The notes: generated by a model not told the origin, from the letters alone. A stretch of 64,000 nucleotides of DNA from Rubripirellula lacrimiformis (GCF_007741535.1 NZ_CP036525.1:2294001-2358000); one strand, 5' to 3'. Shown: positions 20,388 to 30,682, counted from the first letter of the stretch. Program-made: numbers and translations.

Positions 20388-20458
20388 AGCGATTGAGGTT
20401 CGCGAAAGCAGGAGGAACAGGTAAATTTTAAATGTCTGCGACTCCGATCGCAGCTTTC

Positions 20459-20475
20459 GAACTGCGGTACAGTTC
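20459..20475. promoter_or_regulatory. candidate operator 1, GAACTG-N5-CAGTTC
   Basis: Perfect palindrome GAACTG-CGGTA-CAGTTC, extended by one pair to C...G on each side (20458-20476). It lies between the divergent bioA and ruvB starts and has the same half-sites and spacing as the second copy 37 bp downstream. Confidence 0.6.
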
Positions 20476-20495
20476 GCCTATCTTGTCTTGATATG

Positions 20496-20512
20496 GAACT
20501 GCTGGGCAGTTC
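20496..20512. promoter_or_regulatory. candidate operator 2, GAACTG-N5-CAGTTC
   Basis: Perfect palindrome GAACTG-CTGGG-CAGTTC, in which the seventh pair also matches (GAACTGC/GCAGTTC). The centre-to-centre distance to operator 1 is 37 bp, and it ends 44 bp before the ruvB ATG. Confidence 0.6.
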
Positions 20513-20556
20513 GATTTCCGCGAACGGAGTCGCGGACCCACGTTTAGGGAGTGACC

Positions 20557-21582
20557 ATGGCACGCGAAGCAGTTTACCAACAATCGGATCCCGAGACTTC
20601 GGCAGCCGAAGAGGTTCCGCACGAACCCGATACCTCCCTTCGCCCGCGACGCATGGACGAAATGGTTGGCCAGCGGGACGTGATGGAACGACTGAAAATC
20701 GCCATCGATGCCGCTCAAAGCCGCGGCGAACCACTCGGGCACATCCTGTTTGACGGTCCACCCGGGCTGGGCAAGACAACCTTTGCGACCGTGATCCCAG
20801 CGGAAATGGGGACCGTTGTCCAAATGGCCAACGGCGCGGGGCTGAAGGCGCCCAAGGATCTGTTGCCGTACCTGACGAATCTGTCCGAAGGCAGCGTGCT
20901 GTTCATCGACGAAATCCACCGCGTGCCCAGAGCCGTCGAAGAATACCTGTACACCGCGATGGAAGATTTTCGCATCGATATCGTGTTGGGCGAAGGCGTC
21001 AGTGCCCGAACGCTGAACTACGAACTGCGCCCGTTTACCTTGATCGGTGCGACGACCCGGGCCGGCATGCTGAGCGCACCGCTGCGTGACCGGTTTCAGA
21101 TTCGCGAACACCTCGGTTGGTATGCGGATTCGGAATTGTGCGAAATCGTTCGCCGTAACTCGATCAAGTTAAAACTGCCGGTTGATGATGAATCGGCGGC
21201 GGTCATCGCGGCGCGAAGCCGGCGGACACCCCGGTTGGCCAACAACCGTCTGCTGTGGGTGCGTGATTACGCGCAAAGCAAGGCCAATGGCCAGGTTAGC
21301 GGCAAGATCGCGACCGCCGCGCTGGACATGATCGGCATCGACAAAATGGGCCTCGATAAACAGGATCGCGGATACCTGGAAACGTTGATGCGGGTCTTCG
21401 GCGGTGGACCGGCGGGCCTGGAGGCGATCGCCCATACGATGAACGTCAGCAGCGATACGCTGGAAGACGAAGTTGAACCGTTCCTGTTGCGCAGCGAACT
21501 GATCGTCCGCAGTCGTCGCGGTCGGATGATGACCGCGCTAGGCTACCAGCACATGAAGCAGCTGCCGCCCGGCAAGCTCTAG
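20557..21582 (+). CDS. ruvB: Holliday junction branch migration helicase RuvB
   Basis: AAA+ hexameric motor that drives Holliday-junction branch migration with RuvA. The 341-residue protein has Walker A GPPGLGKTT at 67-75, Walker B/DEIH box FIDEIHR (Asp118-Glu119), sensor 1 IGATTRAGMLSAPLRDRF and the sensor 2 Arg in RRTPRLANNRLLWVRD. It ends in a winged-helix domain. Against common RuvB the sensor 2 segment has an extra Asn, and the usual C-terminal TPRGR reads SRRGR. The ATG at 20557 is preferred over the GTG at 20551 because AGGGAG lies 5 nt before it. ruvA and ruvC are not adjacent. Two palindromes upstream suggest repressor control. Confidence 0.96.
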   Translation: MAREAVYQQSDPETSAAEEVPHEPDTSLRPRRMDEMVGQRDVMERLKIAIDAAQSRGEPLGHILFDGPPGLGKTTFATVIPAEMGTVVQMANGAGLKAPKDLLPYLTNLSEGSVLFIDEIHRVPRAVEEYLYTAMEDFRIDIVLGEGVSARTLNYELRPFTLIGATTRAGMLSAPLRDRFQIREHLGWYADSELCEIVRRNSIKLKLPVDDESAAVIAARSRRTPRLANNRLLWVRDYAQSKANGQVSGKIATAALDMIGIDKMGLDKQDRGYLETLMRVFGGGPAGLEAIAHTMNVSSDTLEDEVEPFLLRSELIVRSRRGRMMTALGYQHMKQLPPGKL

Positions 21583-21602
21583 TATTCCATGTCAGCTAGA
21601 CG

Positions 21603-22170
21603 TTCGCCGCAAACGTCGTAGCGGAAGTCGTCAAGACTTTCGTAACTGATGGCGAGGCCGAAACTCTTGACGAGTTCCGCTACCCGAAAACCAAGGTGCA
21701 GCGAAGTACTAGGCCAGTGCTGGACGTTCTTCGTAACCGGACGCTGTACTTAGCTGGTTTTTCGTTCGTAGTACCGCCTTTCGGCGGCATTTTCGCCGCA
21801 AACGTCGTAGCGGAAGTCGTCAAGACTTTCGTAACTGATGGTGAGGCCGAAACTCTTGACGAGTTCCGCTACCCGAAAACCAGGGTGCAGCGAAATGCTA
21901 GGCCGGTGCTGGACGTTCTTCGTAACCGGGCGTTGTACTTGGCTGGTTTTTCGTTCGTAGTTCCGCCTTTAGGCGGCCTTTTCGCCGCAAACGTCGTAGC
22001 GGAAGTCGTCAAGACTTTCGTAACTGATGGCGAGGCCGAAACTCTTGACGAGTTCCGCTACCCGAAAACCAAGGTGCAGCGAAATGCTAGGCCGGTGCTG
22101 GACGTTCTTCGTAACCGGACGCTGTACTTGGCTGGTTTTTCGTTCGTAGTACCGCCATGAGGCGGCATTT
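21603..22170. repeat. three tandem 189-bp repeats
   Basis: Units begin at about 21603, 21792 and 21981 (period exactly 189 bp), and the third is nearly complete. Each unit holds a 66-bp REP-like double palindrome, a TTCGTTCGTAGT/TACCGCC segment and a small hairpin CCGCC-N4-GGCGG followed by a short T run, in which the loop varies (TTTC, TTTA, ATGA) while the stem is constant. Because 189 is a multiple of three, the array gives an open frame of three 63-residue repeats on the plus strand (21696-22160). I see no evidence that it is translated. It fills most of the 665-bp gap between ruvB and the oxidoreductase gene. Confidence 0.95.
21618..21683. repeat. REP-like double-palindrome element, reference copy
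   Basis: Left arm 21618-21641 and right arm 21660-21683 are inverted copies of one 24-nt sequence starting GTAGCGGAA and ending TTTC, separated by an 18-nt spacer. Each arm has its own stem around GTCAA: AAGTC/GACTT on the left and AACTC/GAGTT on the right, a compensatory G-C exchange. Further complete copies are at 21807-21872 and 21996-22061. Confidence 0.9.
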
Positions 22171-22229
22171 TCGCCGCGAATCCTGCGGACTTGTCCAGGG
22201 GAATCCGGCTGAAGCCGGTACTACGAACG
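22141..22229. repeat. inverted repeat CGTTCGTAGTACC flanking hairpins
   Basis: Arms of 13 bp at 22141-22153 and 22217-22229 are perfect inverted copies. They enclose the last CCGCC/GGCGG hairpin and a CCGGC-TGAA-GCCGG hairpin (22205-22218). It sits just past the 3' end of the oxidoreductase gene and could also serve as its terminator, though no clear T run follows. Confidence 0.75.
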
Positions 22230-22247
22230 GAAACGAGGGCTTGGGTT

Positions 22248-23726
22248 TTAGGCGCCTGGATCTTTGCCGTCGATCCACGGTCCGGCCAGCTTCATGTAGT
22301 CGGGTTCTTCCAGCGTGCTGCCGGTGTCGCCCGCTTTCCAGCCGGCGATGTGTTTGGCCGGTTTTCGTTGTTTCGAATGGGCTTCCCAGCGATCTGCCCA
22401 GGACGAATCCGCTTCGGCGACCGACAGGTCCGCAGGATCGATCATGTACGCTTTGCCTTCGCGATAGCTTTGGGCACCCAAGATCACCGTGGCGATCGCA
22501 GCGGCACCCAGTTCAGGGTCGTTGTTGCACATGCTGGGGTCATCGGCGACCATCGCATCGATCCAGTTGCCGAAGTGCGCGTACGTGGTGTCGCCTACTT
22601 TTTCGACTTCGATGTGTTCGCGTTGCAGCTTGCTGTTTCGGGTGACCTGCGACCGTTCAGGAATGAACTCGAACCCGTCAAACTGTTCGCCATTGCCGAA
22701 TTCGAACGATCCAAAGTGGCCGCGGATCATCTGTTTGATGGGAGTTTCCTCGCACGCCATCGTGGCCGTGACTAGCCCCTGCACGCCTTCGGGGAAATCG
22801 GCGACCACCGTGGCGACGTCCGGAACTTGGCGTCCGTCGTATTCCAAATAGATGCCGCCGGCGCCAACCACTCGGCCGGGAAAACGCAAACCAGTGGCTT
22901 TCAGCATCGTGGTCGTGCGGTGCACGAACAGGTCGGTGAACATGCCCGAACCGAAGGGCCAGAACCGACGCCATTGTCGATACACTTCACGGTCAAAGGG
23001 TTGGTCGGCGGCGAGCCCTTCGTCCACGCCCAACCACATATTCCAGTTGATGTTGGTGGGGGTCATGCCGGGTTCTAGTTTGTAATAACGCCACTGCCCC
23101 TGAGCCGAGTTGCGGAAGTATTCGGTTTGGTACATCAGCACTTTGCCAAGTTTTCCACCGGTCAGCAAATCGTTCACTTGGTTCCAAACTGGCAGGCTGG
23201 TCGACTGCACGCCGACTTGCATCACCTTGCCAGATTTCTTCCAGGTATTCATGACATCGATCGCTTCGGCGACCGTCTTGGTCATCGGTTTTTCGCAGTA
23301 GACGTGAAGGCCGGCGTCCAACGAATCCTTGGCTTGTTTGGCATGCCAGTGGTCGGGGGTGCCGATACAGACCGCGTCCAAGTCTTCCTTGGCGATCATG
23401 TCGCGGTAGTCTTCGTACTTGGCCGGCGCCGTGCCGGTGGTCTTTTCAATGTGCTTGGCTGCCCGGTCCCGGTGTTCGTTGTAGACGTCGCAAACGGCGA
23501 CCAGTTCGATCGGCCGGCCCTCGACCTGGTGTTTGCAAAGTTTCTTGACGTGCGCCCCGAAACCTCGACCGCCGGGGCCGATGAATCCGATCCGGATCTT
23601 GCTGCTGGCGTCGGACGCCTGTGCCGACGATTGCTGCGAGGGCATGATCGCACCGGCTGCCGCAGCGGCGGCAGTGGACTGAATGAAATGGCGGCGTGAC
23701 GGACGCGTGTCATGCGGTTGCGGCAT
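22248..23726 (-). CDS. TAT-exported Gfo/Idh/MocA family oxidoreductase
   Basis: An NAD(P)-dependent oxidoreductase of 492 residues, typical of planctomycete secreted sugar-modifying dehydrogenases. The twin-arginine signal has RRHFIQS with the Arg pair at 11-12, followed by an Ala-rich hydrophobic core. The Rossmann domain starts with IGFIGPGGRGFG. The conserved EKP motif reads VYCEKPMTKT, and IGTPDHWHAKQA fits the cofactor-site region. The C-terminal alpha/beta domain completes the family length. The ATG at 23726 is chosen; a TTG at 23768 is in frame but adds 14 residues before the signal. The substrate is unknown. It diverges from the sulfatase, suggesting joint use on a glycan, which is inference. 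Confidence 0.92.
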   Translation of the reverse strand: MPQPHDTRPSRRHFIQSTAAAAAAGAIMPSQQSSAQASDASSKIRIGFIGPGGRGFGAHVKKLCKHQVEGRPIELVAVCDVYNEHRDRAAKHIEKTTGTAPAKYEDYRDMIAKEDLDAVCIGTPDHWHAKQAKDSLDAGLHVYCEKPMTKTVAEAIDVMNTWKKSGKVMQVGVQSTSLPVWNQVNDLLTGGKLGKVLMYQTEYFRNSAQGQWRYYKLEPGMTPTNINWNMWLGVDEGLAADQPFDREVYRQWRRFWPFGSGMFTDLFVHRTTTMLKATGLRFPGRVVGAGGIYLEYDGRQVPDVATVVADFPEGVQGLVTATMACEETPIKQMIRGHFGSFEFGNGEQFDGFEFIPERSQVTRNSKLQREHIEVEKVGDTTYAHFGNWIDAMVADDPSMCNNDPELGAAAIATVILGAQSYREGKAYMIDPADLSVAEADSSWADRWEAHSKQRKPAKHIAGWKAGDTGSTLEEPDYMKLAGPWIDGKDPGA

Positions 23727-23894
23727 CGGTTGGAACCCATCGGGTGCGCGGAACTGGAAAGCAGACAAGGGAGACTGGAAGGTATCTTAAACCAACACCA
23801 AGTCCATTTCACAGTGTGATTGGATTACATTATCCGTCGTCGGCATGCTTGTCCTGGCTGCCGCATTTCACTTCCCACCGAACGGTTTTTCACC

Positions 23895-25721
23895 ATGAAA
23901 CGTTTCTTGCCGCTGCTTGCGTTGTGGCTGTTCAGCTCGGTCGCCGTTGCCGACCAACGTCCCAACATTCTGTGGTTGACCAGTGAAGACAACGGTCAAG
24001 AAATCGGCTGCTATGGCGACGAATACGCCGACACCCCCAACATTGACGCGTTGGCGGCCAAGTCGCTTCGGTACCACACCTGTTGGTCCAACGCACCGGT
24101 TTGCGCCCCGGCCAGGACGACGATCATCAGCGGGATGTACGCCACGTCGCTGGGCGGACAGCACATGCGAAGCGGCGTCAAATTGCCGGCCGGTATGAAA
24201 CTGTATCCCCAGGTTCTGCACGAATCGGGTTACTACTGCACCAATCACACCAAGACCGACTACAACTTCGACGGTGCGGATGCCGGGTGGGACGACAGTG
24301 GCAAAAAGGCTCACTGGCGCGGTCGACCCAGCGAAGATACGCCGTTCTTTTCGATCTTTAATTTCACGGTCAGCCACGAAAGCAAAATTCGCGTTCGACC
24401 ACATGAATTGAAACATGATCCGGCCAAGGCACAGCTGCCCTCGTATCACCCCGATACGCCGGAAGTTCGCCACGATTGGGCTCAGTATTACGACAAAATC
24501 ACGGAGATGGACGATGACTTTGGACGCGTTCTGAATCAGCTAAAACAGGACGGTTTGGATGATTCGACCATCGTCTTTTACTATGGCGACCACGGCAGCG
24601 GCATGCCGCGCAGCAAGCGTTGGCCCTTCGATTCAGGGTTGCGAGTGCCATTGGTGGTCCATGTTCCGGAAAAGTTCCGCCATCTAGCGCCTCAGGATTA
24701 CATGCCCGGTGGGGTGTCCCAGCGGTTGGTGTCGTTTGTCGATTTGGCGCCCACGGTGATCGGATTGGCCGGCGCCGATGTCCCCGCCAACATGCAGGGG
24801 GTCGCGTTCATGGGCCCCGCCGAAGGCCCGGCCAAAGAGTACTTGTTTGGCTATCGCGGCCGGATGGACGAACGGATCGACATGGTCCGGTCGTGCACCG
24901 ACGGGCGCTACGTCTACATGCGACATTTCTATCCGGAACGTCCTTACCTGAAACACGTTTCCTACATGTTCGAAACGCCGACCACTCAGGTTTGGAAACG
25001 CATGTTTGACGCCGGGGAATTGACCGAGGCGCAGGCAAAGTTCTGGCAATCCAAGCCGGTCGAAGAACTGTTTGATCTGCAGTCCGATCCCGATGAAACC
25101 GTCAATGTCGCTGGGTTGCCCGAAAATGCACAGCGACTAGCCAAGATGCGTACCGCGATCAAGCAATGGATGGTGTCGACGGCCGATTTGGGGCTGTTGC
25201 CCGAAGCCGAAATGCATCGCTTGGCGGGCGATCAGGCGCCGCGGACTTGGGCCTTGGAACACGTCAACTTCCAAAAACTGACGCGATTGGCGTTTGCCGC
25301 CTTGGACACCAACAGCGGGGTCAGCAACGAACGTTTGGCGGCTCTGTCCAACGACCCCGATTCGTTGGTGCGTTGGTGGGCGGTGCGTGGTTTGGCGATT
25401 CGGCCTAGCGATGCCGGACGTGACCAAGCCCTGGTGGCTCGGTTGCAGGATGAATCCCCCAGCGTGGCGATCGTGGCTGCGGACGGTTTGCTAAATTCGT
25501 CGGACGACCTTCGCGAACAGGCGACCGAGCGTCTGATTGAATTGGCCGACGTCAACCGAGTTGGGCACTTCGCTGCCGTAGCGGCCCTGAATGTGTTGGA
25601 CATGAACGCCAATCTGGATGCCGGCGGCAAAAGACGCGTCGCGAAACTGCCTCGTCAGGTCAAAAATCCGCCCACTCGCGTCGGTGGCTATGTCGGGCGT
25701 TTGCTAGACGGCTTGCAGTAA
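23895..25721 (+). CDS. secreted sulfatase (formylglycine type)
   Basis: Arylsulfatase-family hydrolase, 608 residues, with an N-terminal signal peptide (MKRFLPLLALWLFSSVAVA). The formylglycine site is Cys70 in CAPARTT (C-x-A-x-R), so activation by a formylglycine-generating enzyme is expected. Metal-site elements include the N-terminal SEDNG segment and YYGDHGSGMPRSK. After the sulfatase domain (to about 440) the C-terminus looks like HEAT-type helical repeats (ALSNDPDSLVRWWAVRGLA, then ARLQDESPSVAIVAADGLL). The frame is open to 23820, but the signal peptide places the start at 23895. Likely substrates are sulfated algal polysaccharides, by analogy with marine planctomycetes. Confidence 0.94.
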   Translation: MKRFLPLLALWLFSSVAVADQRPNILWLTSEDNGQEIGCYGDEYADTPNIDALAAKSLRYHTCWSNAPVCAPARTTIISGMYATSLGGQHMRSGVKLPAGMKLYPQVLHESGYYCTNHTKTDYNFDGADAGWDDSGKKAHWRGRPSEDTPFFSIFNFTVSHESKIRVRPHELKHDPAKAQLPSYHPDTPEVRHDWAQYYDKITEMDDDFGRVLNQLKQDGLDDSTIVFYYGDHGSGMPRSKRWPFDSGLRVPLVVHVPEKFRHLAPQDYMPGGVSQRLVSFVDLAPTVIGLAGADVPANMQGVAFMGPAEGPAKEYLFGYRGRMDERIDMVRSCTDGRYVYMRHFYPERPYLKHVSYMFETPTTQVWKRMFDAGELTEAQAKFWQSKPVEELFDLQSDPDETVNVAGLPENAQRLAKMRTAIKQWMVSTADLGLLPEAEMHRLAGDQAPRTWALEHVNFQKLTRLAFAALDTNSGVSNERLAALSNDPDSLVRWWAVRGLAIRPSDAGRDQALVARLQDESPSVAIVAADGLLNSSDDLREQATERLIELADVNRVGHFAAVAALNVLDMNANLDAGGKRRVAKLPRQVKNPPTRVGGYVGRLLDGLQ

Positions 25722-25825
25722 CCGTCGGTGACTTCATAGTGGGATAGGCTTGCGGCGCGTCACCATCGACAATGGTGCCGATTCCTAGCCTGTCCCCCTT
25801 CCCGTTTTGTCCGGATCATTGACCG

Positions 25826-27064
25826 ATGGAAATTCTTGGCGGCCCCTTTTTCTCTGTCGCTGGTGCCGGGGAATCGCATGGACCGGCGGTGACCACCATC
25901 GTGATGGGGTGTCCGGCCGGGCAATACATCCGCCGCGCGGACGTGCAAGCGTTTTTGGATCGTCGGCGACCGGGCGGCAACAAACACGGCACGCCTCGCA
26001 ACGAAAAAGACAAAGTCGTTTTCCTATCGGGGCTGTATCAAGACGACCACACCCGATTGCTAGGTGGGTCGGATCTTTCTGTCACCGTCGATGGAGCCGA
26101 ATTTCAGACCGAGGGGTACGAAGAGGGGTACACCACCGGCGAACCGATCGCGGCCATCGTGTTGTCGACCAGCAAAAAGTCGGGCGACTACACCCAGTTC
26201 AGCGGGCCGATGGGCGAGGTTCGCCCGGGGCATACCGATTTGGTCAAATTCCATCAGTCCGGTGGTCACGTCGATGTGCGTGGTGGCGGCCGGTCCAGCT
26301 ATCGAGTGACGATTTCCGACGTGATCGGCGGTTCGATCGCGCGGATTCTGTTGGAGGAAAAGTTTGGCACGGTGATCCTTTCCTCGATTTCTCAGGTGGG
26401 GCCGCTGAAGGCACAGCACAGCCTGGCCGACCGGTTTGGCGGCGACGGGAAACCTCGCGTTGCACGTGAAGTGATCGATGCGGTCGTCGCGCAGATCGCT
26501 GGGAACGAGATCGCGTCGATCGATGCAGACTTCGCCACCGAGGCCGCTGAACTGATCAAACAGACTCGCAAGCGTGGCGATTCGATCGGTGCCGCCGTCG
26601 ATGTGGTGGCCGTCAACGTTCCGCCACTGCTAGGCGACCCGCTGTATCAGAGCCTAAAACTTCGCTTGATGGGTGCCTTGGGAGGACTGAACGCGGCCGA
26701 ATCCGTCGAGGTCGGCGCGGGGGCCAGCGTGATCGAGCGGCTGGGCAGCGAAAACAATGATCCGATCCGATCCACCGGGTATGCCGCCAATTCCCACGGC
26801 GGGCTGCTGGGCGGGATCACCACGGGAATGCCGTTGGTGTTGCGCGTCGGTTTCAAGCCAACGTCGACGATCAATCTGCCGCAGCAGTCGGTTCGAAAGA
26901 ACCTCGAAGAGATCCCGTTCGAGCTGGAAAAAGGACGTCACGACCCGTGCGTCGGGGTGCGAGCCGGCGTGACGTTGGAATCCCGCGTCGCGATCGAACT
27001 GCTGAACGCCGCGATGAGCCACGCATCTAAAAAGATCGATGCGAACCTGTCGAAACTGTTCTAG
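25826..27064 (+). CDS. aroC: chorismate synthase
   Basis: FMN-dependent enzyme converting EPSP to chorismate, the last common step of aromatic synthesis. The 412-residue protein has the signatures GESHGPA near the N-terminus, RRPGGNK, EVRPGHTDL and VDVRGGGRSSYR, which carry the substrate and flavin contacts. It is somewhat longer than the usual 360-390 residues. Its C-terminus still has DPCVGVRA (the conserved D-P region) and a final helical tail. It stands alone about 100 bp after the sulfatase, with no other aro genes. Confidence 0.96.
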   Translation: MEILGGPFFSVAGAGESHGPAVTTIVMGCPAGQYIRRADVQAFLDRRRPGGNKHGTPRNEKDKVVFLSGLYQDDHTRLLGGSDLSVTVDGAEFQTEGYEEGYTTGEPIAAIVLSTSKKSGDYTQFSGPMGEVRPGHTDLVKFHQSGGHVDVRGGGRSSYRVTISDVIGGSIARILLEEKFGTVILSSISQVGPLKAQHSLADRFGGDGKPRVAREVIDAVVAQIAGNEIASIDADFATEAAELIKQTRKRGDSIGAAVDVVAVNVPPLLGDPLYQSLKLRLMGALGGLNAAESVEVGAGASVIERLGSENNDPIRSTGYAANSHGGLLGGITTGMPLVLRVGFKPTSTINLPQQSVRKNLEEIPFELEKGRHDPCVGVRAGVTLESRVAIELLNAAMSHASKKIDANLSKLF

Positions 27065-27121
27065 GATTTTGCTGCGACTTGGTTTTCAGGTGGCGGAATC
27101 CGATGGCGGTTTGTCGATTCA

Positions 27122-27267
27122 GTGAGCCGTTTGGGCGCTAGCGGCCTGCGGATTAAGTCGTTTTCCTGAACTGAACGTGCAAATCATAACCCGAAGCGTG
27201 AGCGAGGGATCACGTCGAATCCCTCGCTCACGCAGCGGGTTACTAAATCAAGAGCCCGCTAGCGGCC
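27122..27267. mobile_element. MITE-like element, copy A with eroded right end
   Basis: The left end GTGAGCCGTTTGGGCGCTAGCGG (27122-27144) matches the terminal inverted repeat of the copy at 42121. The centre has a perfect 15-bp inverted repeat (27196-27210 with 27219-27233, sequence GCGTGAGCGAGGGAT). The right end keeps only CCGCTAGCGGCC before identity is lost. No transposase is encoded. Confidence 0.75.
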
Positions 27268-27380
27268 GGCTGGTTTCGTAACGCGACGCGTAAACGAGCG
27301 ATCCGACTTCCGTGAATCGCTCACGCAGCGGGTTTTGATTCCAACGCTACTTTCTCGACAACGACTAAATCAGCAGGCCG
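27268..27380. repeat. decayed second hairpin unit beside copy A
   Basis: This stretch repeats motifs of the element in degenerate form: GCGTAAACGAGCGAT against ATCGCTCACGCAGCGGGTT, then ACTAAATCAGCAGGCCGGTAG. It looks like a nested or tandem diverged copy. The remaining DNA of the 471-bp gap (27065-27121 and 27381-27535) shows nothing recognisable. Confidence 0.5.
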
Positions 27381-27535
27381 GTAGCCCCGGTTCTTGGGTG
27401 ACGCAACCGAGGCTATCGCCCAACGGATCATGGAATCGACCGACCGGCGACGACTGCTGTTACGCCATTGGCCCGGTCGCCTGAGTTGCGACGCGATACC
27501 GGTGCCAGCGGCGTGTTCTGGTCAGGTGGCGGATC

Positions 27536-28027
27536 CTACAGCGATTTCAGGCCCAAGCGTTCGATTTCTAGCACTTTGTCCAATCGACGTTGGTGCCGTT
27601 CTTGGGGCTCGTACCTGGCCCCCAAGAAGCTGTCGATGATGGCGAATGCCAGTTCCGATCCGATGATCCGGCCGCCGATGCACAACACATTCATGTCGTC
27701 GTGTTCAACGCCCTGGTGTGCCGAATAGGTGTCGTGGCAGATAGCTGCTCGGATGCCCGGGATCTTGTTCGCTGCCACGCTGACGCCGACGCCGCTGCCG
27801 CAGATCACGATGCCGCGATCCGCTCGTCCCTGGATGATTTCGCGAGCAACCGCGATGGCAAAATCAGGGTAATCGCAGGACTGGTCGCTGTTGGTGCCGC
27901 AGTCCAGGACCTCGGTCACGAGCGCCTGCATGTCGGGGGATCCCAATCGCTGGGCCACGACTTGTTTGAGCGGAAAACCGGCATGGTCGCCGCCCAAGGC
28001 GACGCGGAGCGGGGAAGATGGGGGCAT
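27536..28027 (-). CDS. rpiB: ribose 5-phosphate isomerase B
   Basis: Interconverts ribose 5-phosphate and ribulose 5-phosphate in the pentose phosphate pathway. The 163-residue protein shows the RpiB/LacAB signatures: GDHAG at 13-17, the catalytic Cys76 in VICGSGVGVS, HDTYSAHQG from His98, and EHDDMNVLCIGGRIIG. Length is near the usual 145-155 plus a short C-terminal extension. It is convergent with aroC and diverges from rpsA. A related allose-6-phosphate isomerase role cannot be excluded. Confidence 0.94.
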   Translation of the reverse strand: MPPSSPLRVALGGDHAGFPLKQVVAQRLGSPDMQALVTEVLDCGTNSDQSCDYPDFAIAVAREIIQGRADRGIVICGSGVGVSVAANKIPGIRAAICHDTYSAHQGVEHDDMNVLCIGGRIIGSELAFAIIDSFLGARYEPQERHQRRLDKVLEIERLGLKSL

Positions 28028-28590
28028 CGAAGATCTTTATCCAATGGAGCCACGGAATGTTCGCGGCCGCCATCTTTTCACACCCGAGTCGGTCGGTCTA
28101 CGGGCCGCCCGCCGACAACCGGAAGCCCCATGCTTGCCGACTCGCGGTTATTTCAGGGGGAACCCAAGCGTGCGTTGCCAGGATCGCATCACCGATGTCT
28201 CCGCCGAGCGAGGCAGGCGGATTCGCCGATTGCGTGTGTTGCTTTGTCGCGGGTGCCTTGGACTGGATTGGGCAGAGGGTTGGCGTCGCTACAGAGTTTG
28301 GCTTCGTTGGATGCGGGGTTTGCGGAGTCGCGGATCTGTCCGATTTGCCGAGAACCGCAGTGGCAATGTCTGAATGGACGCCCTCAGCCAACAAATGCGG
28401 TGAAACTGATAGGTTAGCTGTTGTGACGCTTTTTCGGCTTTGATAACTTACCCGGCTAGGCGCCGGCGCTAGTGCCGGACGACGACCCGTTTTGTTTCGC
28501 TCTCTAACCCCCCCCTTTGAGCCTTTTTGGCGGCTGTTGGTCGTCCGCCCATACCAAATCAGCTCAAACGCACTGGAACACGAACAGAAT
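28028..28590. other. 563-bp region between rpiB and rpsA without a gene
   Basis: No convincing gene. The rpsA-proximal end includes TTGTGA and TGATAACTT-like boxes near 28420-28450, an imperfect hairpin CCGGC...GCCGG near 28464-28480 and a run of eight C residues at about 28508-28515. A long rpsA leader is possible. Confidence 0.5.
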
Positions 28591-30375
<1,785 letters not shown>

Positions 30376-30408
30376 TCCATTCGGTGATTTCAGTCTGATA
30401 AATAACGA

Positions 30409-30442
30409 GGCCGTCCATGATTTCCATGGGCGGCCTTTTTTT
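30409..30442 (+). terminator. rho-independent terminator of rpsA
   Basis: An 11-bp stem (30409-30419 with 30425-30435, one G-U wobble) with a 5-nt loop is followed by seven T residues (30436-30442). It lies 34 bp after the rpsA stop. Confidence 0.9.
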
Positions 30443-30682
30443 GTGGGATGTTGGCGAACCGCCCTCCCCTATCCGTTATCCGTCTAGACGCTCGATTCGG
30501 TTCGGTCACCCGGCAGCCAGGGCCTGCCGCCCAAGCGTTTCGGTCGACCTGCGTCGGTCGGTCGTTTCGTGTCCGTGTCGTGATCGGGGGCGTGCATGCC
30601 GGATCCGCGTCGCTGCGCTCCTTGGTCCGGCCTACTTCACTGCTTCACTTGGAGGGTGGCCCGCGGGGGCTGCTCGCCAACG

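Noticed and set aside
21696-22160. 154-codon open frame with three 63-residue repeats
   Set aside because: It follows the noncoding palindromic repeat structure, has no ribosome binding site and ends at the array boundary, so it is kept as a repeat and not as a gene.
28018-28443. 141-codon frame upstream of rpsA
   Set aside because: Atypical residue composition and no family features; likely chance in a gene-free leader region.
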